A stretch of 64,000 nt of DNA. Source: Streptomyces venezuelae. Its GTDB lineage: Bacteria; Actinomycetota; Actinomycetes; Streptomycetales; Streptomycetaceae. Under the pieces are notes generated by a model. The model did no database searches. It was not told where the DNA came from and worked only from the letters and a program-made list of their open reading frames with translations. Location of the stretch: positions 5,270,001 through 5,334,000 of the forward strand of contig NZ_CP029191.1 in NCBI RefSeq assembly GCF_008642335.1. The letters are read 5' to 3'. Of this stretch, positions 8,603 to 16,111 are shown piece after piece. Both the position numbers and the translations under genes were made by a program. The first letter of the stretch is position 1. Every line of letters starts with the position of its first letter.

Positions 8603-9739
8603 TCAGAGCCAGCCGTTGCGCTTCAGGGTCCGGTGGATCGCGAAGCAGACGCCGCCGATGAGGGCGAGCACCATCGGGTAGCCGTACCGCCACCGCAGTT
8701 CGGGCATGTGGTCGAAGTTCATGCCGTAGATCCCGCAGACGGCGGTCGGGACGGCGATGATCGCCGCCCACGAGGTGATCTTGCGCATGTCCTCGTTCTG
8801 CGCGACGGCGGCCTGCGCGAGGTTGGCCTGGAGGATCGAGTTGAGGAGCTCGTCGAAGCCGATGACCTGTTCCTGGACGCGCGTGAGATGGTCGGCGACG
8901 TCACGGAAGTACTTCTGGATGTCGGGGTCGACGAGCCGCATCGGCCGCTCACTGAGCAGCAGCATCGGCCGGAGCAGCGGCGACACGGCGCGCTTGAACT
9001 CCAGGACCTCGCGTTTGAGCTGGTAGATCCGTCCGGCGTCGACGCCGCGAGAGGTCCCCTTGCCCTTGCTCGGCGCGGAGAACACCTCGCTCTCCACGTC
9101 GTCGATGTCGTCCTGCATGGCGTCGGCGACCGCGATGTACCCGTCGACGACGTGGTCGGCGATGGTGTGCAGGACCGCCGATGGACCCTTGGCCAGCAGC
9201 TCGGGGTCCTCCTGGAGGCGGCGGCGCAGGGCGCGCAGCGAGCCGTGGCCGCCGTGCCGGACGGTGATGAAGAAGTCCCGGCCGGTGAAGCACATCACCT
9301 CGCCGGTCTCCACGACCTCGCTGGTGGCGGTGAGTTCGGTGTGCTCGACGTAGTGGATGGTCTTGAAGACGGTGAACAGCGTGTCGTCGTACCGCTCCAG
9401 CTTGGGCCGCTGGTGGGCGTGGACGGCGTCCTCGACGGCGAGCGGGTGCAGCCCGAACTCGGCCGCGATACCGGCGAACTCGGCCTCGGTCGGCTCGTGC
9501 AGGCCGATCCAGGCGAAGCCGCCCCGGCGGCGCACTTCGAGCATCGCCTCGTGCGGGCTGAGGGTGTCGGCGCACTCCAGGCGGCGCCCGTCGCGGTAGA
9601 CGGCGCAGTCGACGACGGCCGACGCGGCGTCACGGGTGGCGTCGTAGGTGTCGTACGACGCGGGGGAGGAGGGGTAGGCGGTGCCGTCCTTGCGCAGCGA
9701 GGGGCGGACGGCGGCACGAAGGTCGCGGATCATCGACAT
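8603..9739 (-). CDS. corA: CorA family divalent-cation (Mg2+/Co2+) channel
   Basis: 378 residues from ATG 9739, chosen because GAAGGAG sits 7 nt upstream; an in-frame start at 9841 has no such site. The large cytoplasmic funnel domain (LHPLAVEDAVHAHQRPKLERYDDTLF) and the long stalk helix (residues ~220-310) are present. Two C-terminal membrane helices follow, and the first ends in the CorA selectivity signature YGMNFDHMPEL. The basic tail KRNGWL matches CorA. The upstream 500 bp has no gene and carries an 18-bp tandem repeat that may be regulatory. Confidence 0.94.
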   Translation of the reverse strand: MSMIRDLRAAVRPSLRKDGTAYPSSPASYDTYDATRDAASAVVDCAVYRDGRRLECADTLSPHEAMLEVRRRGGFAWIGLHEPTEAEFAGIAAEFGLHPLAVEDAVHAHQRPKLERYDDTLFTVFKTIHYVEHTELTATSEVVETGEVMCFTGRDFFITVRHGGHGSLRALRRRLQEDPELLAKGPSAVLHTIADHVVDGYIAVADAMQDDIDDVESEVFSAPSKGKGTSRGVDAGRIYQLKREVLEFKRAVSPLLRPMLLLSERPMRLVDPDIQKYFRDVADHLTRVQEQVIGFDELLNSILQANLAQAAVAQNEDMRKITSWAAIIAVPTAVCGIYGMNFDHMPELRWRYGYPMVLALIGGVCFAIHRTLKRNGWL

Positions 9740-9868
9740 GGGCAGGCTCCTTCGAAGGAGGCCGCCGGCGACGGTTGGAACTGCCCGGAATGGGGACGTC
9801 CTACGGAGAAGTGTTTGGCACGTCCGCAAAGCGGGAAGCACCGCACCGTCGCGGTGGCAGCTTCGCTA

Positions 9869-9903
9869 CTGACACAGATCAGGGAACTCAGACAGATCAG
9901 GTG
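9869..9903. repeat. Two 18-bp direct repeats upstream of corA
   Basis: Two tandem near-copies with an 18-bp period share ACAGATCAGG (cores 9875-9883 and 9893-9901). They differ at a few flanking positions. They lie ~135-165 bp upstream of the corA start. Tandem spacing of just under two helical turns fits a dimeric activator or repressor site, which is inference only. Confidence 0.5.
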
Positions 9904-10208
9904 GGAACGAAGTGCTCTTCCGACGCACACGGCACGAACGGTGCTCGCGGTGCGTGCGTGTGCTCGCGCAGCAGCTACAGGGCTGCGGGAATCACCGGGC
10001 GGAAGAGCGGGTGGTACTGCACGGTCGACTTCGGTCCATTGCAGCCCCACCTCCTCCGGCCGGTCCCCCGTAAGGGAAGTCCCATGCGCCCCTCACGCCC
10101 GTGGCGCGAAGTCAGTGTCTGTCTGCAGGGCTTGAAAGCGACGCTTCTGCGTGCTGCCCTGAGCCAGCGGCCAACACTATCAGCCGACAGAAGTGTCAAG
10201 CCCCCGCT

Positions 10209-10235
10209 TTGCGATTGCCTGACGAGTTCTATGCT
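10209..10235 (+). promoter_or_regulatory. Promoter of the SUFU gene, leaderless
   Basis: TTGCGA (10209-10214), a 15-bp spacer and TATGCT (10230-10235). The ATG at 10242 begins 6 nt after the -10, where transcription should start, and there is no Shine-Dalgarno. The -35 spacing is a little short. Confidence 0.55.
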
Positions 10236-10241
10236 CGCGTC

Positions 10242-10826
10242 ATGGCTGATGTTCTTGCGCTGGTCGAGGCCCGTCTCCTTACTGGCCTGGGGGAACCCGA
10301 CGCGCGCGCCGCGGTGACCTTCCTCGGGACCGACCGCGTGGAAGTGCTGCGGTTCACGGACGGCGACGTGGTGCGCTATGCCACGCTCGGGATGTCGGCC
10401 CAGCCGATGGCCGACCCCACCGCCGCGCTGGCCGACCCGGTCAAGGGCCCGCGCGCCGAGCTGGTGCTCTCGGTACGCGGGGGACTCGCCGACACGGACA
10501 AGGTGCTGCGGCCGCTCGCCGTCCTCGCCGCCTCGCCGGTGGTCGAGGGGCTGATCGTGGCGCCGGGCGCGTCGCTGGACGTGGGCGAACCGCTGTGGCC
10601 GGGCGCGCCGTTCACCTCGGTGCTCGTGGCGGAGTCCGGCGGTCTGGTCGAGGACCTCGCGCTGGACGAGCCCATGGATCCCGTACGGTTCCTGCCGCTG
10701 CTGCCCATGACGCCGAACGAGGCGGCGTGGAAGCGGGTGCACGGCGCGGCGGCCCTTCAGGAGCGCTGGCTGAACAGCGGAACGGACCTGCGCGATCCGC
10801 TGCGCACGTCCGTGTCCCTGGACTGA
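10242..10826 (+). CDS. Suppressor-of-fused (SUFU) domain protein
   Basis: 194 residues. It is a soluble alpha/beta protein matching the streptomycete SUFU-domain family: ALGMSAQPM-like core (YATLGMSAQPMAD), AELVLSVRGG, LAVLAASPVVEGLIVAPG and FLPLLPMTPNEAAWKR near the C-terminus. Bacterial SUFU proteins have no settled biochemical role; some are immunity proteins for toxins, but no toxin lies here. The ATG at 10242 is favoured over upstream in-frame starts because the -10 box sits 6 nt before it, making the mRNA leaderless. Confidence 0.8.
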   Translation: MADVLALVEARLLTGLGEPDARAAVTFLGTDRVEVLRFTDGDVVRYATLGMSAQPMADPTAALADPVKGPRAELVLSVRGGLADTDKVLRPLAVLAASPVVEGLIVAPGASLDVGEPLWPGAPFTSVLVAESGGLVEDLALDEPMDPVRFLPLLPMTPNEAAWKRVHGAAALQERWLNSGTDLRDPLRTSVSLD

Positions 10827-10858
10827 ACTCCGGCCGCCGGGCTGAACTCCGGCCGCCG
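10823..10858. repeat. Tandem 17-bp direct repeat at a convergent gene junction
   Basis: CTGAACTCCGGCCGCCG occurs at 10823-10839 and again at 10842-10858. The first copy contains the stop codon of the SUFU gene. It fills the 37-bp gap before the MFS gene end. It looks like a small local duplication. Confidence 0.8.
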
Positions 10859-10863
10859 ACGGC

Positions 10864-12117
10864 TCAGTTGGCGAAGACCGTCACGCTGTCCTCCGTGGCG
10901 TGCTTCGGTTCGAGCTCCTCCGCTTCGTGCGTGAGGGCGTTCCTGCGCACCCACACCACGACCGCGCCGAGCACCGCCGTGACGGCCGCGACCACGAACG
11001 GGATGTGGATGTTGCTCCACTCCTCGATCTTCGGCGCGAAGAACGGCGCGGCGGCGGCCGCGAACCACCGGACGAAGTTGTAGCCGGCGCTGGCCACCGG
11101 GCGCGGCGCGTCGGAGACCCCGAGGGCGAGCTCGGTGTACACGGTGTTGTTCACGCCGATGAACGCGCCGGACAGGATGGTGCAGACGACGGCGACCGTG
11201 TGGTTGCCGTAGCCGAGGACCAGGACGTCGGCGGCGAGCAGCACCAGGGAGCTGCCGAGCACCTTCAGCGAGCCGAACCGCGCCTGCAGCCGGGGCGCCA
11301 CCAGGACGGAGAACACCGCGAGGAGCACGCCCCAGGCGAAGAAGACCGCGCCCGACTTGTACGGCGACATGTTCAGGACGAACGGCGTGAAGGCCAGCAC
11401 GGTGAAGAACGTGTAGTTGTAGAAGAAGGCGGACGCGGCGGCGGAGGCGAGTCCGCCGTGGCCGAGCGCCTTGACCGGGTCGAGCAGGGACGTCTTCCGC
11501 GCGGGCTTCGGCTGTTCCTTGAGGAACGCGGTGATGCAGAGGAAGCCGATCGCCATCAGGGCCGCGGTGCCGAAGAACGGGTAGCGCCAGCTGGCGTCGC
11601 CGAGCAGCGCGCCGACCAGCGGGCCGCAGGCCATGCCGAGGCCGAGCGCCGACTCGTACAGCAGGATCGCGGCCGCGCTGCCGCCGGCCGCGGCGCCGAC
11701 GATGACGGCGAGGGCGGTCGAGACGAAGAGCGCGTTGCCGAGCCCCCAGCCCGCCCGGAAGCCGACGAGCTCGCCGACCGATCCCGATGTGCCGGAGAGG
11801 GCCGCGAAGACCACGACGAGCGCGAGACCCAGCAGCAGGGTCTTCTTGCCGCCGATGCGGCTGGAGACGAAGCCGGTGACCAGCATCGCGACGGCGGTGA
11901 TCAGGAAGTACGAGGTGAAGAGGAGGGACACCTGGCTCGCGCTCGCGTCCAGGCCCTTGGCGATGGAGGGCAGGATCGGGTCGACGAGTCCGATGCCCAT
12001 GAAGGCCACGACGGACGCGCCGGCCGTCGCCCAGACGGCCTTCGGCTGCCGCAGCAGGCTGCCCGCCCCGGCGTCGAACGGGTCCCCTTCGGCGGGACCC
12101 CCTGTGCTGCTGTTCAT
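10864..12117 (-). CDS. MFS family transporter (drug/metabolite exporter type)
   Basis: 417 residues with about 12 membrane helices. The first helix region carries VVAFMGIGLVDPILPSIAKGLDAS, typical of DHA1-type proton antiporters, and the loop after helix 2 has FVSSRIGGKKTLLLG, the MFS motif A. A second half begins after LLDPVKALGHGG. The cytoplasmic N-terminus contains SLLRQPKAVW and the C-terminus is charged. Most homologues export drugs or metabolites; the substrate cannot be read from sequence. It has its own promoter with an inverted-repeat operator 56-85 bp upstream, so it is probably ligand-inducible through a regulator encoded elsewhere. Confidence 0.88.
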   Translation of the reverse strand: MNSSTGGPAEGDPFDAGAGSLLRQPKAVWATAGASVVAFMGIGLVDPILPSIAKGLDASASQVSLLFTSYFLITAVAMLVTGFVSSRIGGKKTLLLGLALVVVFAALSGTSGSVGELVGFRAGWGLGNALFVSTALAVIVGAAAGGSAAAILLYESALGLGMACGPLVGALLGDASWRYPFFGTAALMAIGFLCITAFLKEQPKPARKTSLLDPVKALGHGGLASAAASAFFYNYTFFTVLAFTPFVLNMSPYKSGAVFFAWGVLLAVFSVLVAPRLQARFGSLKVLGSSLVLLAADVLVLGYGNHTVAVVCTILSGAFIGVNNTVYTELALGVSDAPRPVASAGYNFVRWFAAAAAPFFAPKIEEWSNIHIPFVVAAVTAVLGAVVVWVRRNALTHEAEELEPKHATEDSVTVFAN

Positions 12118-12172
12118 ACAGCCGCTCCTTCACTGCCTCCGCTGCCTCCGCGGAAGTCGTTGACGTATGCAC

Positions 12173-12202
12173 ATATTAAGTTAGCAAGGCTAATGAATGC
12201 AA
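12173..12202 (-). promoter_or_regulatory. MFS gene promoter with palindromic operator in its spacer
   Basis: On the minus strand: -35 TTGCAT (12202-12197), an 18-bp spacer and -10 TAATAT (12178-12173). Inside the spacer lies the inverted repeat TTAGC-AAG-GCTAA (12181-12193). A repressor bound there would block polymerase. The motif and AT-rich setting resemble MarR-type operators, but the regulator is not adjacent. Confidence 0.7.
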
Positions 12203-12289
12203 GTTACACCTAATTTTGGCGGGTGACAGCGCCACCGGACGGGTGATCGTCCTTGACGGGGCGGCGACCGGGGAGGACCGTTGGGCGCT

Positions 12290-12931
12290 ATGAGGGGCGA
12301 ACCCAGTTGCCCGAAGTGTGGTGGCCGGGTCAGGGCTCCCGGTCTCTTTGCCGACTCCTGGCAGTGCGATGTGCACGGCACGGTGCACCCGCTGCAGCCC
12401 GTGATCCCGCCCAGCGTCGAGGCCCTCCAGGTCGTGGTGCACCGCACGCAGGTCCCGGTGTGGATGCCGTGGCCGCTGCCGGTCGGCTGGCTGTTCACGG
12501 GCGTGGCCTGCGCGGGCGACGACAGGAGCGGCGGCCGTGCGACGGCCGTGGCCTGCTCGGGCCCCGCGCCGCTGGGCGGGGTCGGTGAGCTGGTGCTCGT
12601 CGCCGAGGAGCTCGGGGTCGGACTCGGCGCGCGGTACGCGGGCATCGACGGCCCCGACCCGGGCCCCCACATGAGCGTCGAGAAGCCGCCGCAGACCAAG
12701 GTCCTCGCCGCCGGACGGCCGACACCCTTGTGGCACGTCTCCGGGACGCCCGACGACCGCGCCGTCTTCGCCGGAGAGGCGCGCGGCCTGTGGCTGTGGG
12801 CCATCGCGTGGCCGGAGCAGTCGGGCCTGCTCATGTACGACGAGCTGGTCCTCACGGACCTGCGGGACGCGGGCGCGGAAGTGGACCTGCTGCCGTGCGG
12901 GGCGCTGTCCCCGCGCCTGCTCATGCCGTAG
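12290..12931 (+). CDS. Conserved streptomycete protein with N-terminal zinc-ribbon-like motif
   Basis: 213 residues from ATG 12290, with GGAGGA 12 nt upstream; a TTG at 12281 lies too close to that site. The N-terminus has CPKCGG and, 20 residues on, WQCDVHGTVHP, a possible Cys3His or Cys4 zinc site. The rest is a soluble domain with PVWMPWPLPVGWLFTGVAC, GELVLVAEELGVGLGARYAG and LLMYDELVLTDLRDAG. It probably belongs to a DUF6758-type family. No catalytic role is visible. The PHP gene follows on the same strand after 155 bp. Confidence 0.75.
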   Translation: MRGEPSCPKCGGRVRAPGLFADSWQCDVHGTVHPLQPVIPPSVEALQVVVHRTQVPVWMPWPLPVGWLFTGVACAGDDRSGGRATAVACSGPAPLGGVGELVLVAEELGVGLGARYAGIDGPDPGPHMSVEKPPQTKVLAAGRPTPLWHVSGTPDDRAVFAGEARGLWLWAIAWPEQSGLLMYDELVLTDLRDAGAEVDLLPCGALSPRLLMP

Positions 12932-13086
12932 GCGAGCGGCTGCCGGGTGGCGCGTCCCGGGGCGGACGGTGCGCGGGGTGAGCGATGCCTCTTCCGGGGC
13001 GGGCCGTGCGGGGCCCGAACCCCGTTATCCTTGAGCGTCCGCTCTCATCTTGTCGTCCGTCCCGCCAAAGCCCTGGAGTCAGCGTC

Positions 13087-13962
13087 GTGCGCATCGATCT
13101 GCACACCCACTCCACCGCGTCCGACGGCACGGACACCCCCGCCGAGCTGGTCCGCAACGCGGCGGCCGCCGGGCTCGACGTCGTCGCGCTGACCGACCAC
13201 GACACCACCCGGGGCCACGCCGAGGCGAAGAAGGCACTGAGTGAGCTGTCGACCGGCCTGACCCTGGTGACCGGCGCCGAACTCTCCTTCAACCTCGACG
13301 GCATGGGCCTGCACATGCTGGCCTACCTCTTCGACCCCGAGGAGCCGGAGCTCGCCCGCGAGTGCGAGCTGGTCCGCGACGACCGCGTGCCGCGCGCCAA
13401 GGCGATGATCGAGAAGCTGCAGGGGCTCGGCGTGCCGGTGACCTGGGAGCAGGTCGCGCGGATCGCGGGCGACGGCTCGGTGGGCCGCCCGCACATCGCC
13501 GAGGCGCTCGTCGAGCTGGGCGTCGTGCCCACCGTCTCCGACGCGTTCACGGCCGAATGGCTCGCCGACGGCGGACGCGCGTTCGCCGACAAGCACGAAC
13601 TCGACCCCTTCGACGCGATCCGCCTGGTCAAGGCGGCCGGCGGCGTCACCGTCTTCGCCCACCCGGGCGCCATCAAGCGCGGCAAGGTCGTCTCGGAGAG
13701 CGTGATAGCCGACCTCGCGGCGGCCGGCCTCGACGGCATCGAGGTCGACCACATGGACCACACGCCCGAGACCCGCGCCCGGCTGCGCGCGCTCGCGGGT
13801 GACCTCGGCCTCCTGGTCACCGGGTCCAGCGACTACCACGGCAGCCGCAAGACCTGCGTGCTCGGCGAGTTCACCACGGACCCCGAGATCTACGGCGAGA
13901 TCACGCGCCGGGCCACGGGAGCGTTCCCGGTGCCCGGAGCGGGCGGACGCCCCGCCGCCTGA
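13087..13962 (+). CDS. PHP domain metal-dependent phosphoesterase
   Basis: 291 residues starting at GTG 13087, so that the protein begins directly with the PHP motif I (RIDLHTHSTASDGTDTP); GGAG lies 9 nt upstream. Motif II is LTDHDTTRGHAEA, and further metal ligands are seen in GVTVFAHPG and GLLVTGSSDYHG. This His/Asp set marks the trinuclear-metal phosphoesterases of the YciV/TrpH type, which hydrolyse 3',5'-nucleoside bisphosphates or short 5'-phosphorylated RNA. It is cytoplasmic. marC follows closely on the same strand. Confidence 0.9.
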   Translation: MRIDLHTHSTASDGTDTPAELVRNAAAAGLDVVALTDHDTTRGHAEAKKALSELSTGLTLVTGAELSFNLDGMGLHMLAYLFDPEEPELARECELVRDDRVPRAKAMIEKLQGLGVPVTWEQVARIAGDGSVGRPHIAEALVELGVVPTVSDAFTAEWLADGGRAFADKHELDPFDAIRLVKAAGGVTVFAHPGAIKRGKVVSESVIADLAAAGLDGIEVDHMDHTPETRARLRALAGDLGLLVTGSSDYHGSRKTCVLGEFTTDPEIYGEITRRATGAFPVPGAGGRPAA

Positions 13963-14107
13963 CGGCCGGCCCGCTCGCAGGACCGCCCGCCCCCTTCACT
14001 CCCACCCTTCACCGCACTCCACGGTTCCGTGGCGGCGGCTGCCCTGCCCCGCGCTCGGCGCCATGCCGCCGCGGCACCTTCGTACGACTCTCCGCAAGGC
14101 CATCACT

Positions 14108-14713
14108 GTGTTCGACGTCGCCGTTTTCGGATCTCTCTTTCTCACGCTTTTCGTGATCATGGACCCCCCTGGGATCACCCCGATCTTCCTCGGTCTCACC
14201 GCGGGCCGCCCCGCCAAGGTCCAGCAGCGGATGGCCTTCCAGGCCGTGTGCGTCGCCTTCGGCGTCATCTCGGTCTTCGGCCTCGTGGGCCACCAGATCC
14301 TCGACTACCTGCATGTCTCCGTCCCCGCGCTGATGATCGCGGGCGGTCTGCTGCTGCTCCTGATCGCGCTCGACCTGCTCACCGGCAAGACCGACGAGCC
14401 CAAGCAGACCAAGGACGTCAACGTCGCGCTGGTCCCGCTCGGCATGCCGCTGCTCGCGGGCCCCGGTGCGATCGTGTCCGTCATCCTGGCCGTGCAGGAC
14501 GCCGACAGCGTCGGCACGCAGATCTCCGTCTGGGCGGCGATCGTGGCCATGCACGTCGTGCTGTGGCTGGTGATGCGGTACTCGCTGCTGATCATCCGCG
14601 TCATCAAGGACGGCGGCGTGGTGCTTGTGACGCGGCTCGCGGGCATGATGCTGTCCGCCATCGCCGTGCAGCAGATCATCAACGGTGTGCTGCAGGTGAT
14701 CGAGGGGGCCTGA
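14108..14713 (+). CDS. MarC family integral membrane protein
   Basis: 201 residues with six membrane helices. GTG 14108 is the start that opens directly into the first helix (FDVAVFGSLFLTLFVIMDPPGITPIFLGL); the DPPG motif of the family is present. A second family motif is LVPLGMPLLAGPGAIVSVIL. The C-terminus ends AVQQIINGVLQVIEGA. MarC proteins (also UPF0056) are membrane proteins of unknown transport role; the link to antibiotic resistance has been withdrawn in E. coli. A strong terminator lies 63 bp downstream. Confidence 0.92.
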   Translation: MFDVAVFGSLFLTLFVIMDPPGITPIFLGLTAGRPAKVQQRMAFQAVCVAFGVISVFGLVGHQILDYLHVSVPALMIAGGLLLLLIALDLLTGKTDEPKQTKDVNVALVPLGMPLLAGPGAIVSVILAVQDADSVGTQISVWAAIVAMHVVLWLVMRYSLLIIRVIKDGGVVLVTRLAGMMLSAIAVQQIINGVLQVIEGA

Positions 14714-14734
14714 CGGGCTCCGAGCCCGACTGTC

Positions 14735-14775
14735 CGCGTACGTCTGTATACGACTGCGTACGTCTGTGTACACAC
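14735..14775. repeat. Short tandem repeat before the marC terminator
   Basis: Two near-copies of a ~20-bp unit, GCGTACGTCTGTATACGACT and GCGTACGTCTGTGTACAC, lie between the marC stop and its terminator. Both contain self-complementary GTAC/GTATAC steps. No function is evident. Confidence 0.5.
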
Positions 14776-14812
14776 GAAGGGCCCCGGTACGGATTCCGTA
14801 CCGGGGCCCTTC
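14776..14812. terminator. Bidirectional terminator between marC and the 50-aa gene
   Basis: A perfect 18-bp stem, GAAGGGCCCCGGTACGGA (14776-14793) with its complement at 14795-14812, around a one-base centre (an effective loop of 3-5 nt). The 50-aa gene ends 11 bp away on the other strand, so the hairpin can serve both convergent transcripts. Confidence 0.92.
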
Positions 14813-14822
14813 GACGTCTGCG

Positions 14823-14975
14823 TTACGAGGCCGTGGTGTCGGCCGGGCGGATGTAGATGCGCTGGCCGATCGCTGCGGCCTGCTGCACGATCCGATTGAC
14901 GGAGGCGGCGTCCACGACGGTGCTGTCCACGGCCGAGCCGTCGACGTCGTCGAGTCGCATGATTTCGAAGCGCAT
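14823..14975 (-). CDS. Conserved 50-residue microprotein
   Basis: ATG at 14975, TAA at 14823, with GGGAGA 8 nt upstream. The 50-residue product begins MRFEIMRLDDVDG and continues with STVVDAASVNRIVQQAAAIG then QRIYIRPADTTAS. The clean start, the good ribosome site, its own terminator and a protein-like composition (mixed charge, a predicted helix over VNRIVQQAAAIGQR flanked by strands) support a real gene rather than a chance frame. I believe orthologues occur across streptomycetes. The function is unknown. It is encoded divergently from the NYN gene across a 193-bp AT-rich promoter region. Confidence 0.8.
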   Translation of the reverse strand: MRFEIMRLDDVDGSAVDSTVVDAASVNRIVQQAAAIGQRIYIRPADTTAS

Positions 14976-15168
14976 AGGGCTTCTCCCTTCGTCTGGTCAT
15001 CCTCCTGCAAGGAGAACTGCTGGGGTGTTGCTGTTGTCTCTGATGGTGTCAACGAGTTGCCCCCTGCAAACATTCCCTACGCTAAAGAAATTTTTCGGTA
15101 ACCTAATTACCTGCGAGTAGCGGGAGCGGTTGTGTTCGCTGCGTGACCGGCGGGAGACTGGGATCGAT

Positions 15169-16095
15169 ATGAACGACGCCGACCCCAGTGCAGTCGACGA
15201 CTTCCGCGCAGTCGACATCAGCGCTCAGTTGGAGCGCGCCAACAACCTGCTCGAGCGTGTTCTCGCCGAGGTGGCGCGGACGCCCTCCACGCACGCGATC
15301 TTCGTCGACGCCGGGTACCTGTACGCTGCGGCGGGCCGCCTCGCCGCCGGCACCGAGGACCGGCGGACCTTCGACCTCGACGCGGAGGGCCTCATCGAGG
15401 CGCTCATCGACAAGGCGCGCACGATCTTCGCGGACAGCCGACTGCTGCGCGTCTACTGGTACGACGGTGCCAGGCGCCGCATCCACACCACCGAGCAGCA
15501 GTCGATCGCCGAGCTCCCCGACGTCAAGGTCAGGCTCGGCAACCTCAACGCCAACAACCAGCAGAAGGGCGTCGACTCCCTGATCCGCAGCGACCTGGAG
15601 TCACTCGCCAGGCACCGCGCCATCAGTGACGCGGCCCTCATCGGCGGCGACGAGGACCTCGTCTCGGCCGTCGAGGCGGCGCAGGGGTACGGCGCGCGGG
15701 TCCACCTGTGGGGCATCGAGGCCCCCGACGGGCGCAACCAGGCGGAGGCGCTGCTCTGGGAGGTCGACAGCCAGCGCACGTTCGACCTGGACTTCTTCAA
15801 GCCGTACGTGGCGCGGCGCACCGTCGCGACGTACGAGACGGCCACGGCCGCGCACCGCCCCTCCCGCGACGACGTCCGCTTCGTCGGCGCGCAGATCGCC
15901 GCGAAGTGGCTCGGGGCGCGCGGCCGCGAGGCGCTGGTCGGGCTGCTGCCCGGCCACCCCTACCTGCCCGGATCCGTGGACCAGGACCTCCTGGTCGAGG
16001 CGGAGCGGCTGCTCCAGTACTCGCTGCGCGGCCAGTCCGATCTGCGCAGGGCGCTGCGGGACGGGTTCTGGGAGCACCTGCAGGCGCAGTACTGA
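15169..16095 (+). CDS. NYN domain protein (PIN-like ribonuclease fold)
   Basis: 308 residues. ATG 15169 follows GGGAGA and is preferred to a TTG at 15130. Residues ~40-185 form a NYN/PIN-like nuclease domain with spaced acidic residues: AIFVDAGYLYAA (first Asp), QKGVDSLIRSDLESLA (GVDS motif) and DAALIGGDEDLVSAVE (GDED). These are the metal ligands of Vpa0982/YacP-like RNases. The C-terminal ~100 residues (VGAQIAAKWLGARGREAL...LEHLQAQY-like) form a helical domain. The protein is likely cytoplasmic and acts on RNA; the substrate is unknown. It ends 13 bp from a convergent hydrolase gene. Confidence 0.85.
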   Translation: MNDADPSAVDDFRAVDISAQLERANNLLERVLAEVARTPSTHAIFVDAGYLYAAAGRLAAGTEDRRTFDLDAEGLIEALIDKARTIFADSRLLRVYWYDGARRRIHTTEQQSIAELPDVKVRLGNLNANNQQKGVDSLIRSDLESLARHRAISDAALIGGDEDLVSAVEAAQGYGARVHLWGIEAPDGRNQAEALLWEVDSQRTFDLDFFKPYVARRTVATYETATAAHRPSRDDVRFVGAQIAAKWLGARGREALVGLLPGHPYLPGSVDQDLLVEAERLLQYSLRGQSDLRRALRDGFWEHLQAQY

Positions 16096-16111
16096 GATCA
16101 CCGAGATCTCA
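16093..16111. terminator. Minimal palindrome whose ends are both convergent stop codons
   Basis: TGAGATC-ACCGA-GATCTCA. The first TGA (16093-16095) is the stop of the NYN gene and the last TCA (16109-16111) is the stop of the convergent hydrolase. The 7-bp stem is short and may act as a weak bidirectional terminator. Confidence 0.5.

Larger units (their letters stand above)
9740..10241. other. 502-bp gene-free divergent intergenic region
   Basis: Between corA (-) and the SUFU gene (+). Open frames cross it on both strands, but their products have non-protein-like composition (many Cys, Ser and Arg) and no initiation site. It holds the corA Shine-Dalgarno, a direct repeat at 9869-9903 and the SUFU promoter. 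I looked on both strands for an M-box, ydaO/c-di-AMP or cobalamin element and recognised none. The long distance leaves room for a structured corA leader, but I cannot identify one. Confidence 0.6.

Noticed and set aside
9740..10241. M-box or c-di-AMP riboswitch in front of corA
   Set aside because: None of the conserved M-box or ydaO helices could be found on either strand.
9775..10317. 180-codon plus-strand frame in the corA-SUFU gap
   Set aside because: Unusual Ser/Cys/Arg composition, no ribosome site, overlaps the SUFU gene in another frame.
12173..12202. DmdR1/IdeR iron box at the MFS promoter
   Set aside because: Aligned to TTAGGTTAGGCTAACC only the central GGCTAA agrees; the palindrome has a different spacing.
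14305..15000. 231-codon minus-strand frame overlapping the 50-aa gene
   Set aside because: Runs through a strong terminator and into marC antisense; Arg/His-rich shadow sequence. The 50-aa frame has the ribosome site.
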